DNA of 13,058 nucleotides, taken from positions 1 to 13,058 of the forward strand of contig JAMDDG010000314.1 in NCBI GenBank assembly GCA_023488865.1, in the 5' to 3' direction. Of the stretch, positions 1 to 6,819 are shown piece by piece. Both the position numbers and the translations under genes were made by a program. The first letter of the stretch is position 1, and each line of letters starts with the position of its first letter. This DNA comes from Bacteroidota bacterium (GTDB taxonomy: Bacteria > Bacteroidota > Bacteroidia > Bacteroidales > Prolixibacteraceae). A model generated the notes under the pieces. The model saw only the letters and a list, made by a program, of their open reading frames with translations, ran no database searches and had not been told where the DNA came from.

Positions 1-615
1 GCCTATTTGCCCAGCCCGCAGGGCGTTCGCCTTCGTCTTTCTGCAAGGGGCAGGGAGCAAACAATGATGGAAAAGGAAGTAGAAAACCGGATCGCTCTCT
101 TGCAAGAGTTGATCCCGGCCAATATTTACGGCTTTGATGAAGAATCACCGGGCGGAAGTATCGGAAAAATGCTGACGGAAAAGGGGTGGACGGTTTCAAC
201 CGCTGAAAGCTGTACCGGAGGCGCTATTGCCCGGCTTTTTACAGAGAACCCCGGTAGCTCTGCCTACTTCAAAGGTTCAGTCGTGGCCTATTCGAACGAA
301 ATAAAAACCAAAATATTAGGAGTTACTGAAGATACACTCATTAAATATGGCGCCGTCAGCCGGGAAGTCGTGGAAGCGATGGCCCTAAGTGCCTGCCAAC
401 TGATGAATACCGATTTTGCCATCGCTACCTCCGGAATTGCCGGCCCCAGCGGAGGCACAACGGAGAAACCCGTGGGCACCGTCTGGATTGCCGTTGCCCG
501 CGGTGAGCAAGTTACCTCCCAATTGTATAATTTTGGAAACGACCGTGAGCGCAATATTGCCCGAACCGGTCAAACAGCCCTGTTTATGCTGAGAAAATTA
601 GTCCTGTCAATTTAA
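1..615 (+). CDS. cinA: CinA, C-terminal part (nicotinamide-nucleotide amidase domain), 5' end off the window
   Basis: The C-terminal CinA domain (PncC-like) deamidates nicotinamide mononucleotide to nicotinate mononucleotide in pyridine-nucleotide recycling in the cytoplasm. The active-site signature AESCTGG lies near window residues 68-74, with the catalytic Ser at codon 208-210, followed by GAVS and GIAGPSGGT motifs typical of the domain. The frame is open to base 1. Its first residues, AYLPSPQGVRLRLSARG, match the linker that follows the N-terminal MoaB/MogA-like domain in full-length CinA, so I read this as the last half of a roughly 410-residue protein and not as a short PncC starting at the ATG at 64 or the TTG at 7. 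That ATG is the fallback if the gene is really short. The stop is 10 bases before the asmA-like start, suggesting co-transcription. Family assignment is firm; the full-length reading is inferred from the linker. Confidence 0.9.
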   Translation, partial: AYLPSPQGVRLRLSARGREQTMMEKEVENRIALLQELIPANIYGFDEESPGGSIGKMLTEKGWTVSTAESCTGGAIARLFTENPGSSAYFKGSVVAYSNEIKTKILGVTEDTLIKYGAVSREVVEAMALSACQLMNTDFAIATSGIAGPSGGTTEKPVGTVWIAVARGEQVTSQLYNFGNDRERNIARTGQTALFMLRKLVLSI

Positions 616-625
616 AAAAAATGCA

Positions 626-3082
626 ATGAACAAGAAAAAAATAGGTTTGATCACTGCTGCTGTCCTGGCAGCGCTGCTATTGTTGATGGTTATTTTGCCC
701 ATCGTTTTTAAGGGCAACATCGTCACAAAAGTGAAGCAGATGGCCAACGAATCATTGTTGGCAAAACTCGACTTCCAGGCTGTCGATATCTCCCTTTTCA
801 GGAGTTTTCCCCAGCTCGACATACGCTTAAATGACCTCACAATTTCCGGTATCAACGAATTTGAAGGAAAAACCTTGTTAAGCGTCGCAACCCTATCAAC
901 CTCTGTTTCGCTCTCCTCTTTGTGGAAAAGCGACGGCATCACGGTTTCCGAAATCATCTTCAAAAATCCGCAGGTTAATTTTTTGGTCAATCCTACCGGG
1001 AAAGCCAACTGGGACATTGTCAAGCCTTCTGCAACAGGCAGTTCAAAAGAAGGCAAAAGTCCGATGAAGGTTGCCTTGTCTAAGATTCAACTACTCAATA
1101 CCGCTTTAAGCTACCAGGATGATCAATCGAAAATGATCGCCCGGTTTAAGGAGGGGAATTTCGATTTGTCAGGTTTTCTTCAGGGTAGCGACAGCAAACT
1201 GAACTTCGCAGGCAAAGCCGACAGCATCTCATTCGAATATGGTGGCAAAAAACTCGTTAGCGGGATGAAAGTGAGCGGCGAAGGAGCCCTTCAGGCCAAC
1301 TTCGATCAGATGAATTTTCGTTTCCTGGACAATAAATTCAAGATCAACCAGCTTCCGGTCGAACTTCAGGGTACTTTTGTAATGGGAGACAAGGCCGATC
1401 AATACGATCTAACCTTCAAGTCGGACGGGGCATCGCTCGACGAACTGATCAGTTTTTTGCCTCCCGGACAGCAGCAAAAGCTAAAAACTTACGAGAAAGG
1501 CGGCACGCTATCCTTTAGCGGGGCTGTGAAAGGAACCTACTCCGATCAGACATTCCCTGCTTTACAGGCTGATTTGAAACTGGTCAACGGACGGTTGAAA
1601 TATCCTTCCAAACCGGATGAAATAAACAAGATCGGGATCGAAGCCACATTGAGCAAACCGCAGGGGCCAATGGATTCGCTCAAGATTGCCATCCATAAAA
1701 TGGAGGCTACAATTGCCGGTCATCCGGTGATTGCCGATCTTTCTGTGACTTCGCCGGTCAGCAACCCTTTTCTGGCAGGTGATGTGGTGGGCGAAATCGA
1801 TTTTTCCACCCTGAAACAGACCATTCCGCTCGACTCGATGGAAATCAGCGGAATGGCAAGGGCCAACATCCATTTCAGCGGGCCCTATTCTGCCATCGAT
1901 AAGGGCGAATACGACAAATTTCAGACCAAAGGGGATATCTCCTTGCTGGATTTTGCCTACCGTTCCCCCATTTTCCCTGACAGGCTGGGGATCCAATCCG
2001 CCGGTTTCACATTTAATTCCAAAGAGGTTACCATCTCCTCCATGAAGGGGAAATTGGGCCAGAGCGATTTCACGGTAGATGGTTCATTCGCCAATTATTG
2101 GGCCTACATCCTGAAGAATGGCACCGTACAGGGCAATATCAAAGTTAAATCCAATCAGCTGGACGTGACACAACTGATGAATGGCGGGACACAAACCGCG
2201 GATACCATCCACAGCGATCCTTACGTCATCCCCGACAGGATCGACCTGACCGTTCAGGCTGATGTCGACAAGATGCTTTATAGCAGAATGGAGATCAGAA
2301 ATACAACCGGTAAACTGGTAATAAAAGACCAGAAATTAAATCTGGACCAGCTTTCGATGAACCTGCTGAAAGGAAGAATGGTCATCTCTGGCGTCTATGC
2401 TGCCAAAGAAAACAACCCCGCAGACTTCAATTTCAAGATGGACATCAAGGATTTTGATCTTCCTACTGCTTATCAGTCGGTTGGATTGGTCCGTCATCTT
2501 CTTCCCATTGCCGGAAACAGCAAAGGGACTTTCTTATCAGGATTAACGCTAAGCGGAACCTTAGGCAAGGGCTATGCCCCCAATTTTGCAGCACTGAACG
2601 GAGGCGGACAGATTTCGCTGAAAGGTATTGAATTGGTTGGAACTAATATGTTTACCGAGATCGGAAAGTATTTCAGAAAGGATTTGTTTACCAATGTCAA
2701 GGTGAATGATTTTGTCAGCAATTTAACCATTACCAACGGTGCAGTATCGATTTCCCCTTTTACGACCAAAATTGCCAACCAGGAGGTAACGATCTCTGGA
2801 AGCCAGAGTTTGGCGCTGGACTTAAATTACCAGCTTAATTTCAAGGTTAACAAAAGTGATCTGAGTTCGGATGTGACCGGTTTGATCGGCTTCGTGCCCG
2901 GCACCGAAAACATTGAAAAATATCCGATCAAGATTAATGTAGTGGGCAACCTGAAGAAACCGGATATCAAGGTGGATCTTTCGGAGGCAAAGGACCTGGT
3001 AGCCAAAGAATTTTCGAAAAAGGCCAAATCAACTTTGCAGGATGCAGCCAAGAAATTTGGGTTGGAGGGGCTGTTTAAATAA
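626..3082 (+). CDS. AsmA-like membrane-anchored protein
   Basis: This 818-residue protein has a short basic N-terminus, one membrane segment at about residues 7-29 (LITAAVLAALLLLMVILPIV) and then a very long beta-rich region. That is the architecture of AsmA-family proteins, which are anchored in the inner membrane and reach into the periplasm. The N-terminal pattern after the membrane segment (FRSFPQLDIRLNDLTI, then NPQVNFLVNPTGKANWDI) and the C-terminal block (FVPGTENIEKYPIKINVVGNLKKPDIKVDL) are characteristic of Bacteroidota AsmA-like proteins. Family members have been linked to outer-membrane assembly and, more recently, to lipid transport between membranes; which applies here is inference. 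The ATG at 626 follows the cinA stop by 10 bases; another ATG at 621 is out of frame. I see no clear terminator just after the stop. The last 30 or so residues are Lys/Ala rich and probably helical. Confidence 0.85.
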   Translation: MNKKKIGLITAAVLAALLLLMVILPIVFKGNIVTKVKQMANESLLAKLDFQAVDISLFRSFPQLDIRLNDLTISGINEFEGKTLLSVATLSTSVSLSSLWKSDGITVSEIIFKNPQVNFLVNPTGKANWDIVKPSATGSSKEGKSPMKVALSKIQLLNTALSYQDDQSKMIARFKEGNFDLSGFLQGSDSKLNFAGKADSISFEYGGKKLVSGMKVSGEGALQANFDQMNFRFLDNKFKINQLPVELQGTFVMGDKADQYDLTFKSDGASLDELISFLPPGQQQKLKTYEKGGTLSFSGAVKGTYSDQTFPALQADLKLVNGRLKYPSKPDEINKIGIEATLSKPQGPMDSLKIAIHKMEATIAGHPVIADLSVTSPVSNPFLAGDVVGEIDFSTLKQTIPLDSMEISGMARANIHFSGPYSAIDKGEYDKFQTKGDISLLDFAYRSPIFPDRLGIQSAGFTFNSKEVTISSMKGKLGQSDFTVDGSFANYWAYILKNGTVQGNIKVKSNQLDVTQLMNGGTQTADTIHSDPYVIPDRIDLTVQADVDKMLYSRMEIRNTTGKLVIKDQKLNLDQLSMNLLKGRMVISGVYAAKENNPADFNFKMDIKDFDLPTAYQSVGLVRHLLPIAGNSKGTFLSGLTLSGTLGKGYAPNFAALNGGGQISLKGIELVGTNMFTEIGKYFRKDLFTNVKVNDFVSNLTITNGAVSISPFTTKIANQEVTISGSQSLALDLNYQLNFKVNKSDLSSDVTGLIGFVPGTENIEKYPIKINVVGNLKKPDIKVDLSEAKDLVAKEFSKKAKSTLQDAAKKFGLEGLFK

Positions 3083-3153
3083 AAATGCTGGGGTAGCGCA
3101 TTTCAACGCGAAAAATGACAGGACACTTTCTGCACCGGGAAAAGTTATAAAAA

Positions 3154-3207
3154 TTTTAACTCGATAAAAGTGTAGTTAAACCACCTTTTTATCGCGATAA
3201 AAGTGTA
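3154..3207. repeat. Two copies of a 21-bp operator-like element, one a perfect 16-bp palindrome
   Basis: Copies lie at 3154-3174 and 3187-3207, start to start 33 bases apart, and match at 19 of 21 positions. The second copy contains the perfect inverted repeat ttttatcgcgataaaa (3187-3202); the first contains the same palindrome with two of eight pairs broken. Both end in gtgta. The spacing is close to three helical turns, as expected for paired protein-binding sites. The second copy sits about 5-25 bases upstream of a tatcttta sequence (3212-3219) that is one base from the Bacteroidota -7 consensus, so an autoregulatory operator of the lost ATPase gene is a reasonable guess. No regulator is identified. 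Confidence 0.6.
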
Positions 3208-3212
3208 TTGAT

Positions 3213-3512
3213 ATCTTTACCGAGTTTAAAGGAGCGCTCACAGAACAGTATGTGATGCAACAACTACGACTGAACAGTGAACGCTATATCGGATATTGGA
3301 CCAACGACCGGAGTACATCGGAGGTCGATTTTGTCATCCAGGAGGAAGGGGAAGTTATTCCCATTGAGGTAAAATCAGGTGAAAACCTGAAAGCCAAAAG
3401 CTTCAGGTTATTTTGTGAAAAGTACAAACCTTCAAAAGCCATCCGGACTTCCCTGTCCGGTCACAAAGAAGAATCGTGGATGGAAAACGTCCCATTGTAT
3501 GCTATGCAATGA
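3213..3512 (+). pseudogene. C-terminal remnant of an AAA ATPase with DUF4143 domain
   Basis: The frame reads IFTEFKGALTEQYVMQQL and then an EVDFVIQ...IPIEVKSG segment, the C-terminal DUF4143 part (PD-(D/E)XK-like, with the D and the ExK visible) of the ATPase family that usually has about 400 residues. The P-loop ATPase half is absent, and the frame is closed by a stop at 3198-3200. Homology begins abruptly at about 3216, beside a promoter-like tatcttta and two operator-like repeats, as if an internal deletion had joined the promoter to the 3' end. Codons 3252 (GTG) and 3255 (ATG) could start an 86-87 residue product, but both lie inside the conserved GALTEQYV region, so that would be a fragment. 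The end of the domain (MENVPLYAMQ) looks complete. The intact family's function is poorly known. Confidence 0.75.
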
Positions 3513-3930
3513 TATAACAAATTAAGGGTTTTCCGTTTTCCGCCCAGTCGGTGTAGATTATTTTGTATTTGGTGGGTATACCTGGTGCATTGAACAACAT
3601 TGGGGCAATTAAGATTACTGCTAAATTGTGCGAGAGCCGCCAACCGGGTGGCTATACTAACCCTATCTTTCCAACTGTAATGACATGCACCATCATTGTT
3701 GATAAAAATCTGTTCCAACTCGAAGACAATATCTCTGCCGACGACCTCTAAATGTCGCCGGAAGAAATTCCGCAACTCATTAATGTAAGCGCCCTAGTTC
3801 TTGAGGCTATATGGTGTCGTGACAGGTCTTGGGTCGTTGGCCTCATTGAAAAAATACTCGTAATTTACCTGCAAAATCTTACCTTTGTAATTTATTTGGG
3901 AAATGTAGTACCTATTGAGAAAACAGTAAT
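3513..3930. other. About 420 bases with no recognisable gene; holds the dapB promoter
   Basis: No product here could be recognised. On the minus strand a frame stays open from about 3931 to 3461 apart from one TAG at 3794-3796, and on the plus strand a frame from 3563 to 3934 is interrupted only by a TAA at 3749-3751. Neither has a good start or a familiar motif, and the minus frame runs over the dapB promoter and the end of the DUF4143 remnant. It may be a decayed gene or AT-rich intergenic DNA that is open by chance. Confidence 0.4.
3880..3887 (+). promoter_or_regulatory. Bacteroidota-type -7 element of the dapB operon
   Basis: tacctttg matches the Bacteroidota -7 consensus TAnnTTTG exactly and lies 43 bases upstream of the dapB ATG, implying a leader of about 35-40 bases. 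I do not see a convincing -33 TTTG at the usual distance, so support is the -7 match and its position. Confidence 0.55.
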
Positions 3931-4650
3931 ATGAAGATCGCGTTAATCGGATACGGAAAGATGGGAAAAGAGATCGAGCAGGTTGCGGTCAGTCGCGGTC
4001 ACTCGGTGGTTTTGAAAATTGATGTGGATAATCAACATGATTTGACGGTTGAAAATCTGGCCAAAGCAGATGTGGCAATAGAGTTTACTATTCCAACTTC
4101 CGCTGTCGGGAATTACAGGATTTGTTTCGAAGCGGGTGTACCGGTGGTAAGTGGCACTACCGGCTGGTTAGACCAGAAACCGATGGTCGAAAAAGAGTGC
4201 CTGGCGCAAAACGGTTGTTTTTTCTACGCTTCCAATTATAGCCTGGGCATGAACCTTTTTTTCGAGCTAAATAAAATCCTGGCCCGCATGATGAAGCCCT
4301 TTCCTCAGTATGATATCTCGATGACAGAGATTCATCATACGCAAAAATTAGATGCCCCCAGTGGTACCGCCATTACTTTAGCCGAAGATATTCTGGCAGA
4401 AAACGGATCCAAAAAAAGATGGACGATTGATGAGCCTAAAAATAAAGAGGAGCTTCACATAACGCCTATCCGGAAAGATCCATACCCCGGATTACACACA
4501 GTGAAATATGATTCGGAAGTCGATTACCTCGAAATCACCCATAATGCTTACAGCAGAAAAGGATTAGCTTTGGGCGCCGTTTTAGCAGCCGAATTTTGTT
4601 TCGGAAAAAATGGTATTTTCACCATGTCTGATTTGTTAAAATTTAACTGA
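3931..4650 (+). CDS. dapB: 4-hydroxy-tetrahydrodipicolinate reductase
   Basis: DapB reduces 4-hydroxy-tetrahydrodipicolinate with NAD(P)H in the lysine/diaminopimelate pathway in the cytoplasm, supplying lysine and the peptidoglycan cross-linking residue. The 239-residue protein starts with the Rossmann nucleotide-binding loop GYGKMG (residues 7-12), has the GTTGW loop (75-79), and carries the DapB signature EIHHTQKLDAPSGTA (133-147); His135 and Lys139 correspond to the catalytic His and Lys of the E. coli enzyme. It is shorter than the E. coli enzyme (about 270) mainly before the signature. The ATG at 3931 places the Rossmann loop at the expected position. It is the first gene of dapB-lepB-WbqC, with lepB starting 7 bases after its stop. 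The promoter is the tacctttg at 3880. Confidence 0.96.
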   Translation: MKIALIGYGKMGKEIEQVAVSRGHSVVLKIDVDNQHDLTVENLAKADVAIEFTIPTSAVGNYRICFEAGVPVVSGTTGWLDQKPMVEKECLAQNGCFFYASNYSLGMNLFFELNKILARMMKPFPQYDISMTEIHHTQKLDAPSGTAITLAEDILAENGSKKRWTIDEPKNKEELHITPIRKDPYPGLHTVKYDSEVDYLEITHNAYSRKGLALGAVLAAEFCFGKNGIFTMSDLLKFN

Positions 4651-4657
4651 ATAAAAT

Positions 4658-5998
4658 ATGTTTAAGAACGTCACAAAAGGCCAATGGATCCAATTTGGCA
4701 TTATCGAAGGTTTATACTTATTGTGGGTTATTTGGCTCGGAAATTATTGGTGGTTACTCGGATTGGCCGTTATTTTCGATATGTACATCACCGGTAAGGT
4801 TCACTGGACTTTCTGGAAAAAGAAAAATCCACCTCAAGGCAAACAGACTAAGTTGGTTGAATGGGTAGACGCCATTATTTTCGCAGTCATTGCAGCCACC
4901 TTCATCAGGCTGTTTTTTATCGAAGCGTATACCATCCCTACTTCATCGATGGAAAAATCCATGATGGTCGGCGACTATCTTTTTGTCAGCAAAACGGCTT
5001 ACGGACCAAAAATGCCAGTTACGCCCATAGCCTTCCCATTTGTTCACCATACGATGCCGTTTACGACAGCCACCCCGTCATTTTCCGAAATTATTCACAA
5101 TAAATACAAGAGACTGGCAGGTTTTGGAAAGGTCAAGAACGATGATGTAGTCGTCTTCAACTTCCCGGAAGGGGATACGGTAGCGACCAATATGCAGGAC
5201 CGCAGCTATTATGAAATGGTCAGGACCTATGGCAGGGAGCGCGTAAATACCGACAAACGATCGTTCGGGGATATCATCTACCGTCCGGTCGATAAAAGGG
5301 AAAATTACATCAAACGATGTATCGCCATTCCCGGCGACTCGCTCAAAATCGTGAACGGTCAAGTATACGTGAACAACAAACCTCAAAAAGAAATACCCGG
5401 AATTCAATACAAATACCTGGTCACTATACAGGGCAATTCGCTCAACTCCAACGCTATGGAAAAGCTTGACATTGCCCCCGAGGATATCGAAGGATCAGGA
5501 TCCAGAATGATCATAACGCTTACTGCCGATAAATTAAAAAAAATGGATGGGATGAAATTTATCACATCCAAGGAGCGGATTATTTGGCCTAAAAATGATC
5601 ACGACCCCAATTTTTTCCCAAGCGATAATCAATATTCCTGGAACCTGGACAATTTTGGTCCGCTTTGGGTTCCCAAGAAGGGTGTAACAATCCCCCTTAC
5701 CACCAAAAACCTTCCGCTTTACCGTAGGATCATCGGCGTTTACGAAGAGAACGACCTGAAAGTGAAAGACGGGGTGATCTACATCAACGGAAAGGTAGCC
5801 AACGAGTACACTTTTAAAATGGATTACTACTGGATGATGGGCGACAACCGCTACAACTCTGCTGACTCGCGGTACTGGGGTTTTGTCCCTGAGGACCACA
5901 TCGTAGGTAAGGCCTCATTTGTCTGGCTTTCATTAGACAAAAACAAATCCTTCCTGTCGAAAATCCGTTGGAACAGATTCTTTATGGTCGTAAAATAA
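4658..5998 (+). CDS. lepB: Signal peptidase I
   Basis: LepB is the inner-membrane serine/lysine protease (S26) that removes signal peptides from exported proteins on the periplasmic side. This 446-residue protein has hydrophobic segments at about residues 10-45 and a membrane segment at about 70-88, then the nucleophile motif IPTSSMEKSMMVGD (catalytic Ser97). The general base is Lys219 in YIKRCIAIPGDSL. The GDNRYNSADSR box is at 395-405, followed by WGFVPEDHIVGKA. The catalytic Lys and the GDN box are about 175 residues apart, against about 125 in E. coli LepB, because of an insert; long forms like this are usual in Bacteroidota. It lies 7 bases after dapB and 19 bases before the WbqC gene, consistent with one operon. 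Relatives often carry two lepB copies side by side at this locus; only one is present here. Confidence 0.95.
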   Translation: MFKNVTKGQWIQFGIIEGLYLLWVIWLGNYWWLLGLAVIFDMYITGKVHWTFWKKKNPPQGKQTKLVEWVDAIIFAVIAATFIRLFFIEAYTIPTSSMEKSMMVGDYLFVSKTAYGPKMPVTPIAFPFVHHTMPFTTATPSFSEIIHNKYKRLAGFGKVKNDDVVVFNFPEGDTVATNMQDRSYYEMVRTYGRERVNTDKRSFGDIIYRPVDKRENYIKRCIAIPGDSLKIVNGQVYVNNKPQKEIPGIQYKYLVTIQGNSLNSNAMEKLDIAPEDIEGSGSRMIITLTADKLKKMDGMKFITSKERIIWPKNDHDPNFFPSDNQYSWNLDNFGPLWVPKKGVTIPLTTKNLPLYRRIIGVYEENDLKVKDGVIYINGKVANEYTFKMDYYWMMGDNRYNSADSRYWGFVPEDHIVGKASFVWLSLDKNKSFLSKIRWNRFFMVVK

Positions 5999-6017
5999 AT
6001 CCTTCTGCTTTTCCTGA

Positions 6018-6665
6018 ATGGAACAAAGCAACAACAGGGTAATTCTGAGCAGCGCCTATCTGGCTCCTGTACAGTATTTTAGTAAACTGATACCCTACGA
6101 TGAGGTATGGATTGATCTGAGTGAACACTTTCTCAAACAATCCTACCGCAATCGTTGCAAGATCCTGACAGCCAACGGACCCCAAAATCTATCCGTTCCT
6201 GTCACGGAAGGTTCCAACTCAAAACGCATCATCAGGGATGTTGTCATTTCATACGATCATCCTTGGCAAAAACTGCACTGGAAAGCGCTTCTTTCCGCTT
6301 ACAACAATGCCCCTTTTTTCGAGTTCTATGCTGATGCTTTTGCACCATTTTACCACGAAAAAAGGTGGAAATTTTTGATCGATTTCAATCAGGAAATCCA
6401 GTCGGTGGTTTTGGAAGAACTCAACCTGAAATGCGATATCCGGGTTACCGATACGTTTTTACCACCTACCGGGATAACTACCGGCACTGACGATTTTCGC
6501 TACTCGATCCACCCCAAGGTAAACAGGCAAACCGTTGATGATCGCTTTACTCCTATCCCATACATGCAGGTTTTTCAGGAAAAATTTGGCTTTACTCCAA
6601 ACCTGAGCATTATTGATCTGCTCTTTAATGAAGGACCGATGACTGTTGATGTGCTGATGAGTTGA
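6018..6665 (+). CDS. WbqC family protein
   Basis: This 215-residue protein starts VILSSAYLAPVQYFSKL and contains PWQKLHWKALLSAYNNAPFF and FYHEKRWKFLIDF, the pattern of the WbqC-like family (PF08889). The family is named after a gene of an O-antigen cluster; the biochemical activity is not established, and a role in surface polysaccharide or nucleotide-sugar metabolism is only inferred. It has no signal peptide or membrane segment, so it is probably cytoplasmic. It follows lepB by 19 bases, the order seen in many Bacteroidota. The C-terminal residues VDVLMS and the TGA stop (6663-6665) are encoded by the first units of a gttgatg-type tandem repeat that continues downstream, so repeat slippage could change the tail. 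Confidence 0.85.
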   Translation: MEQSNNRVILSSAYLAPVQYFSKLIPYDEVWIDLSEHFLKQSYRNRCKILTANGPQNLSVPVTEGSNSKRIIRDVVISYDHPWQKLHWKALLSAYNNAPFFEFYADAFAPFYHEKRWKFLIDFNQEIQSVVLEELNLKCDIRVTDTFLPPTGITTGTDDFRYSIHPKVNRQTVDDRFTPIPYMQVFQEKFGFTPNLSIIDLLFNEGPMTVDVLMS

Positions 6666-6713
6666 TGAGTTGATGTGGTGATGAGTTGATGTGGTGATGA
6701 GTTGATGGGTGAT
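6645..6713. repeat. Tandem repeat built on gttgatga/gttgatgtggtgatga
   Basis: Units are gttgatgtgctgatga (6645-6660), a half unit gttgatga (6661-6668), two identical copies of gttgatgtggtgatga (6669-6684 and 6685-6700) and a partial gttgatgggtgat (6701-6713). The 16-base unit is itself made of two related 8-base halves. The array begins inside the WbqC reading frame and supplies its stop codon. Confidence 0.9.
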
Positions 6714-6717
6714 TTTT

Positions 6718-6740
6718 ATATCTTATGTCTCATATCTTAT
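6718..6740. repeat. Direct repeat atatcttat x2
   Basis: Two perfect copies of the 9-mer atatcttat lie at 6718-6726 and 6732-6740, separated by gtctc. It sits in the gap between the convergent WbqC and NlpC genes. No function is evident. Confidence 0.7.
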
Positions 6741-6773
6741 TTTCCCGTCCAAAACACCTTAATTCCTGAAGTT

Positions 6774-6800
6774 TAATCTGTGAAATTTGTGTAATCTGTG
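6774..6800. repeat. Tandem 9-mer, three units (taatctgtg)
   Basis: Three consecutive 9-base units: taatctgtg (6774-6782), aaatttgtg (6783-6791) and taatctgtg (6792-6800). The outer two are identical and the middle one differs at three positions. It ends 19 bases past the stop codon of the leftward NlpC gene, so it would lie in that gene's 3' transcript end. I see no classical hairpin terminator here. Confidence 0.75.
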
Positions 6801-6819
6801 GTTAGGTGGTCAGGCAGTT

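Noticed and set aside
7..63. Short PncC-like protein starting at TTG 7 or ATG 64
   Set aside because: The residues before the ATG match the inter-domain linker of full-length CinA and the frame is open to the window edge, so the gene more likely begins off the left edge.
1562..1996. 144-codon minus-strand frame inside the AsmA-like gene, and other antisense frames of similar type within lepB, cinA and rplS
   Set aside because: All lie opposite strongly supported genes and show no motifs or starts; they are by-products of codon use.
3083..3120. Possible terminator after the AsmA-like gene (atgc...gcat pairing)
   Set aside because: The stem is only about 4 bp with no T run, too weak to call.
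3752..3934. A 60-codon frame overlapping the dapB start as ATGA, like a translationally coupled leader gene
   Set aside because: It contains the exact -7 promoter match at 3880-3887, starts just after a stop in the same frame, and has no recognisable features; the overlap is probably chance.
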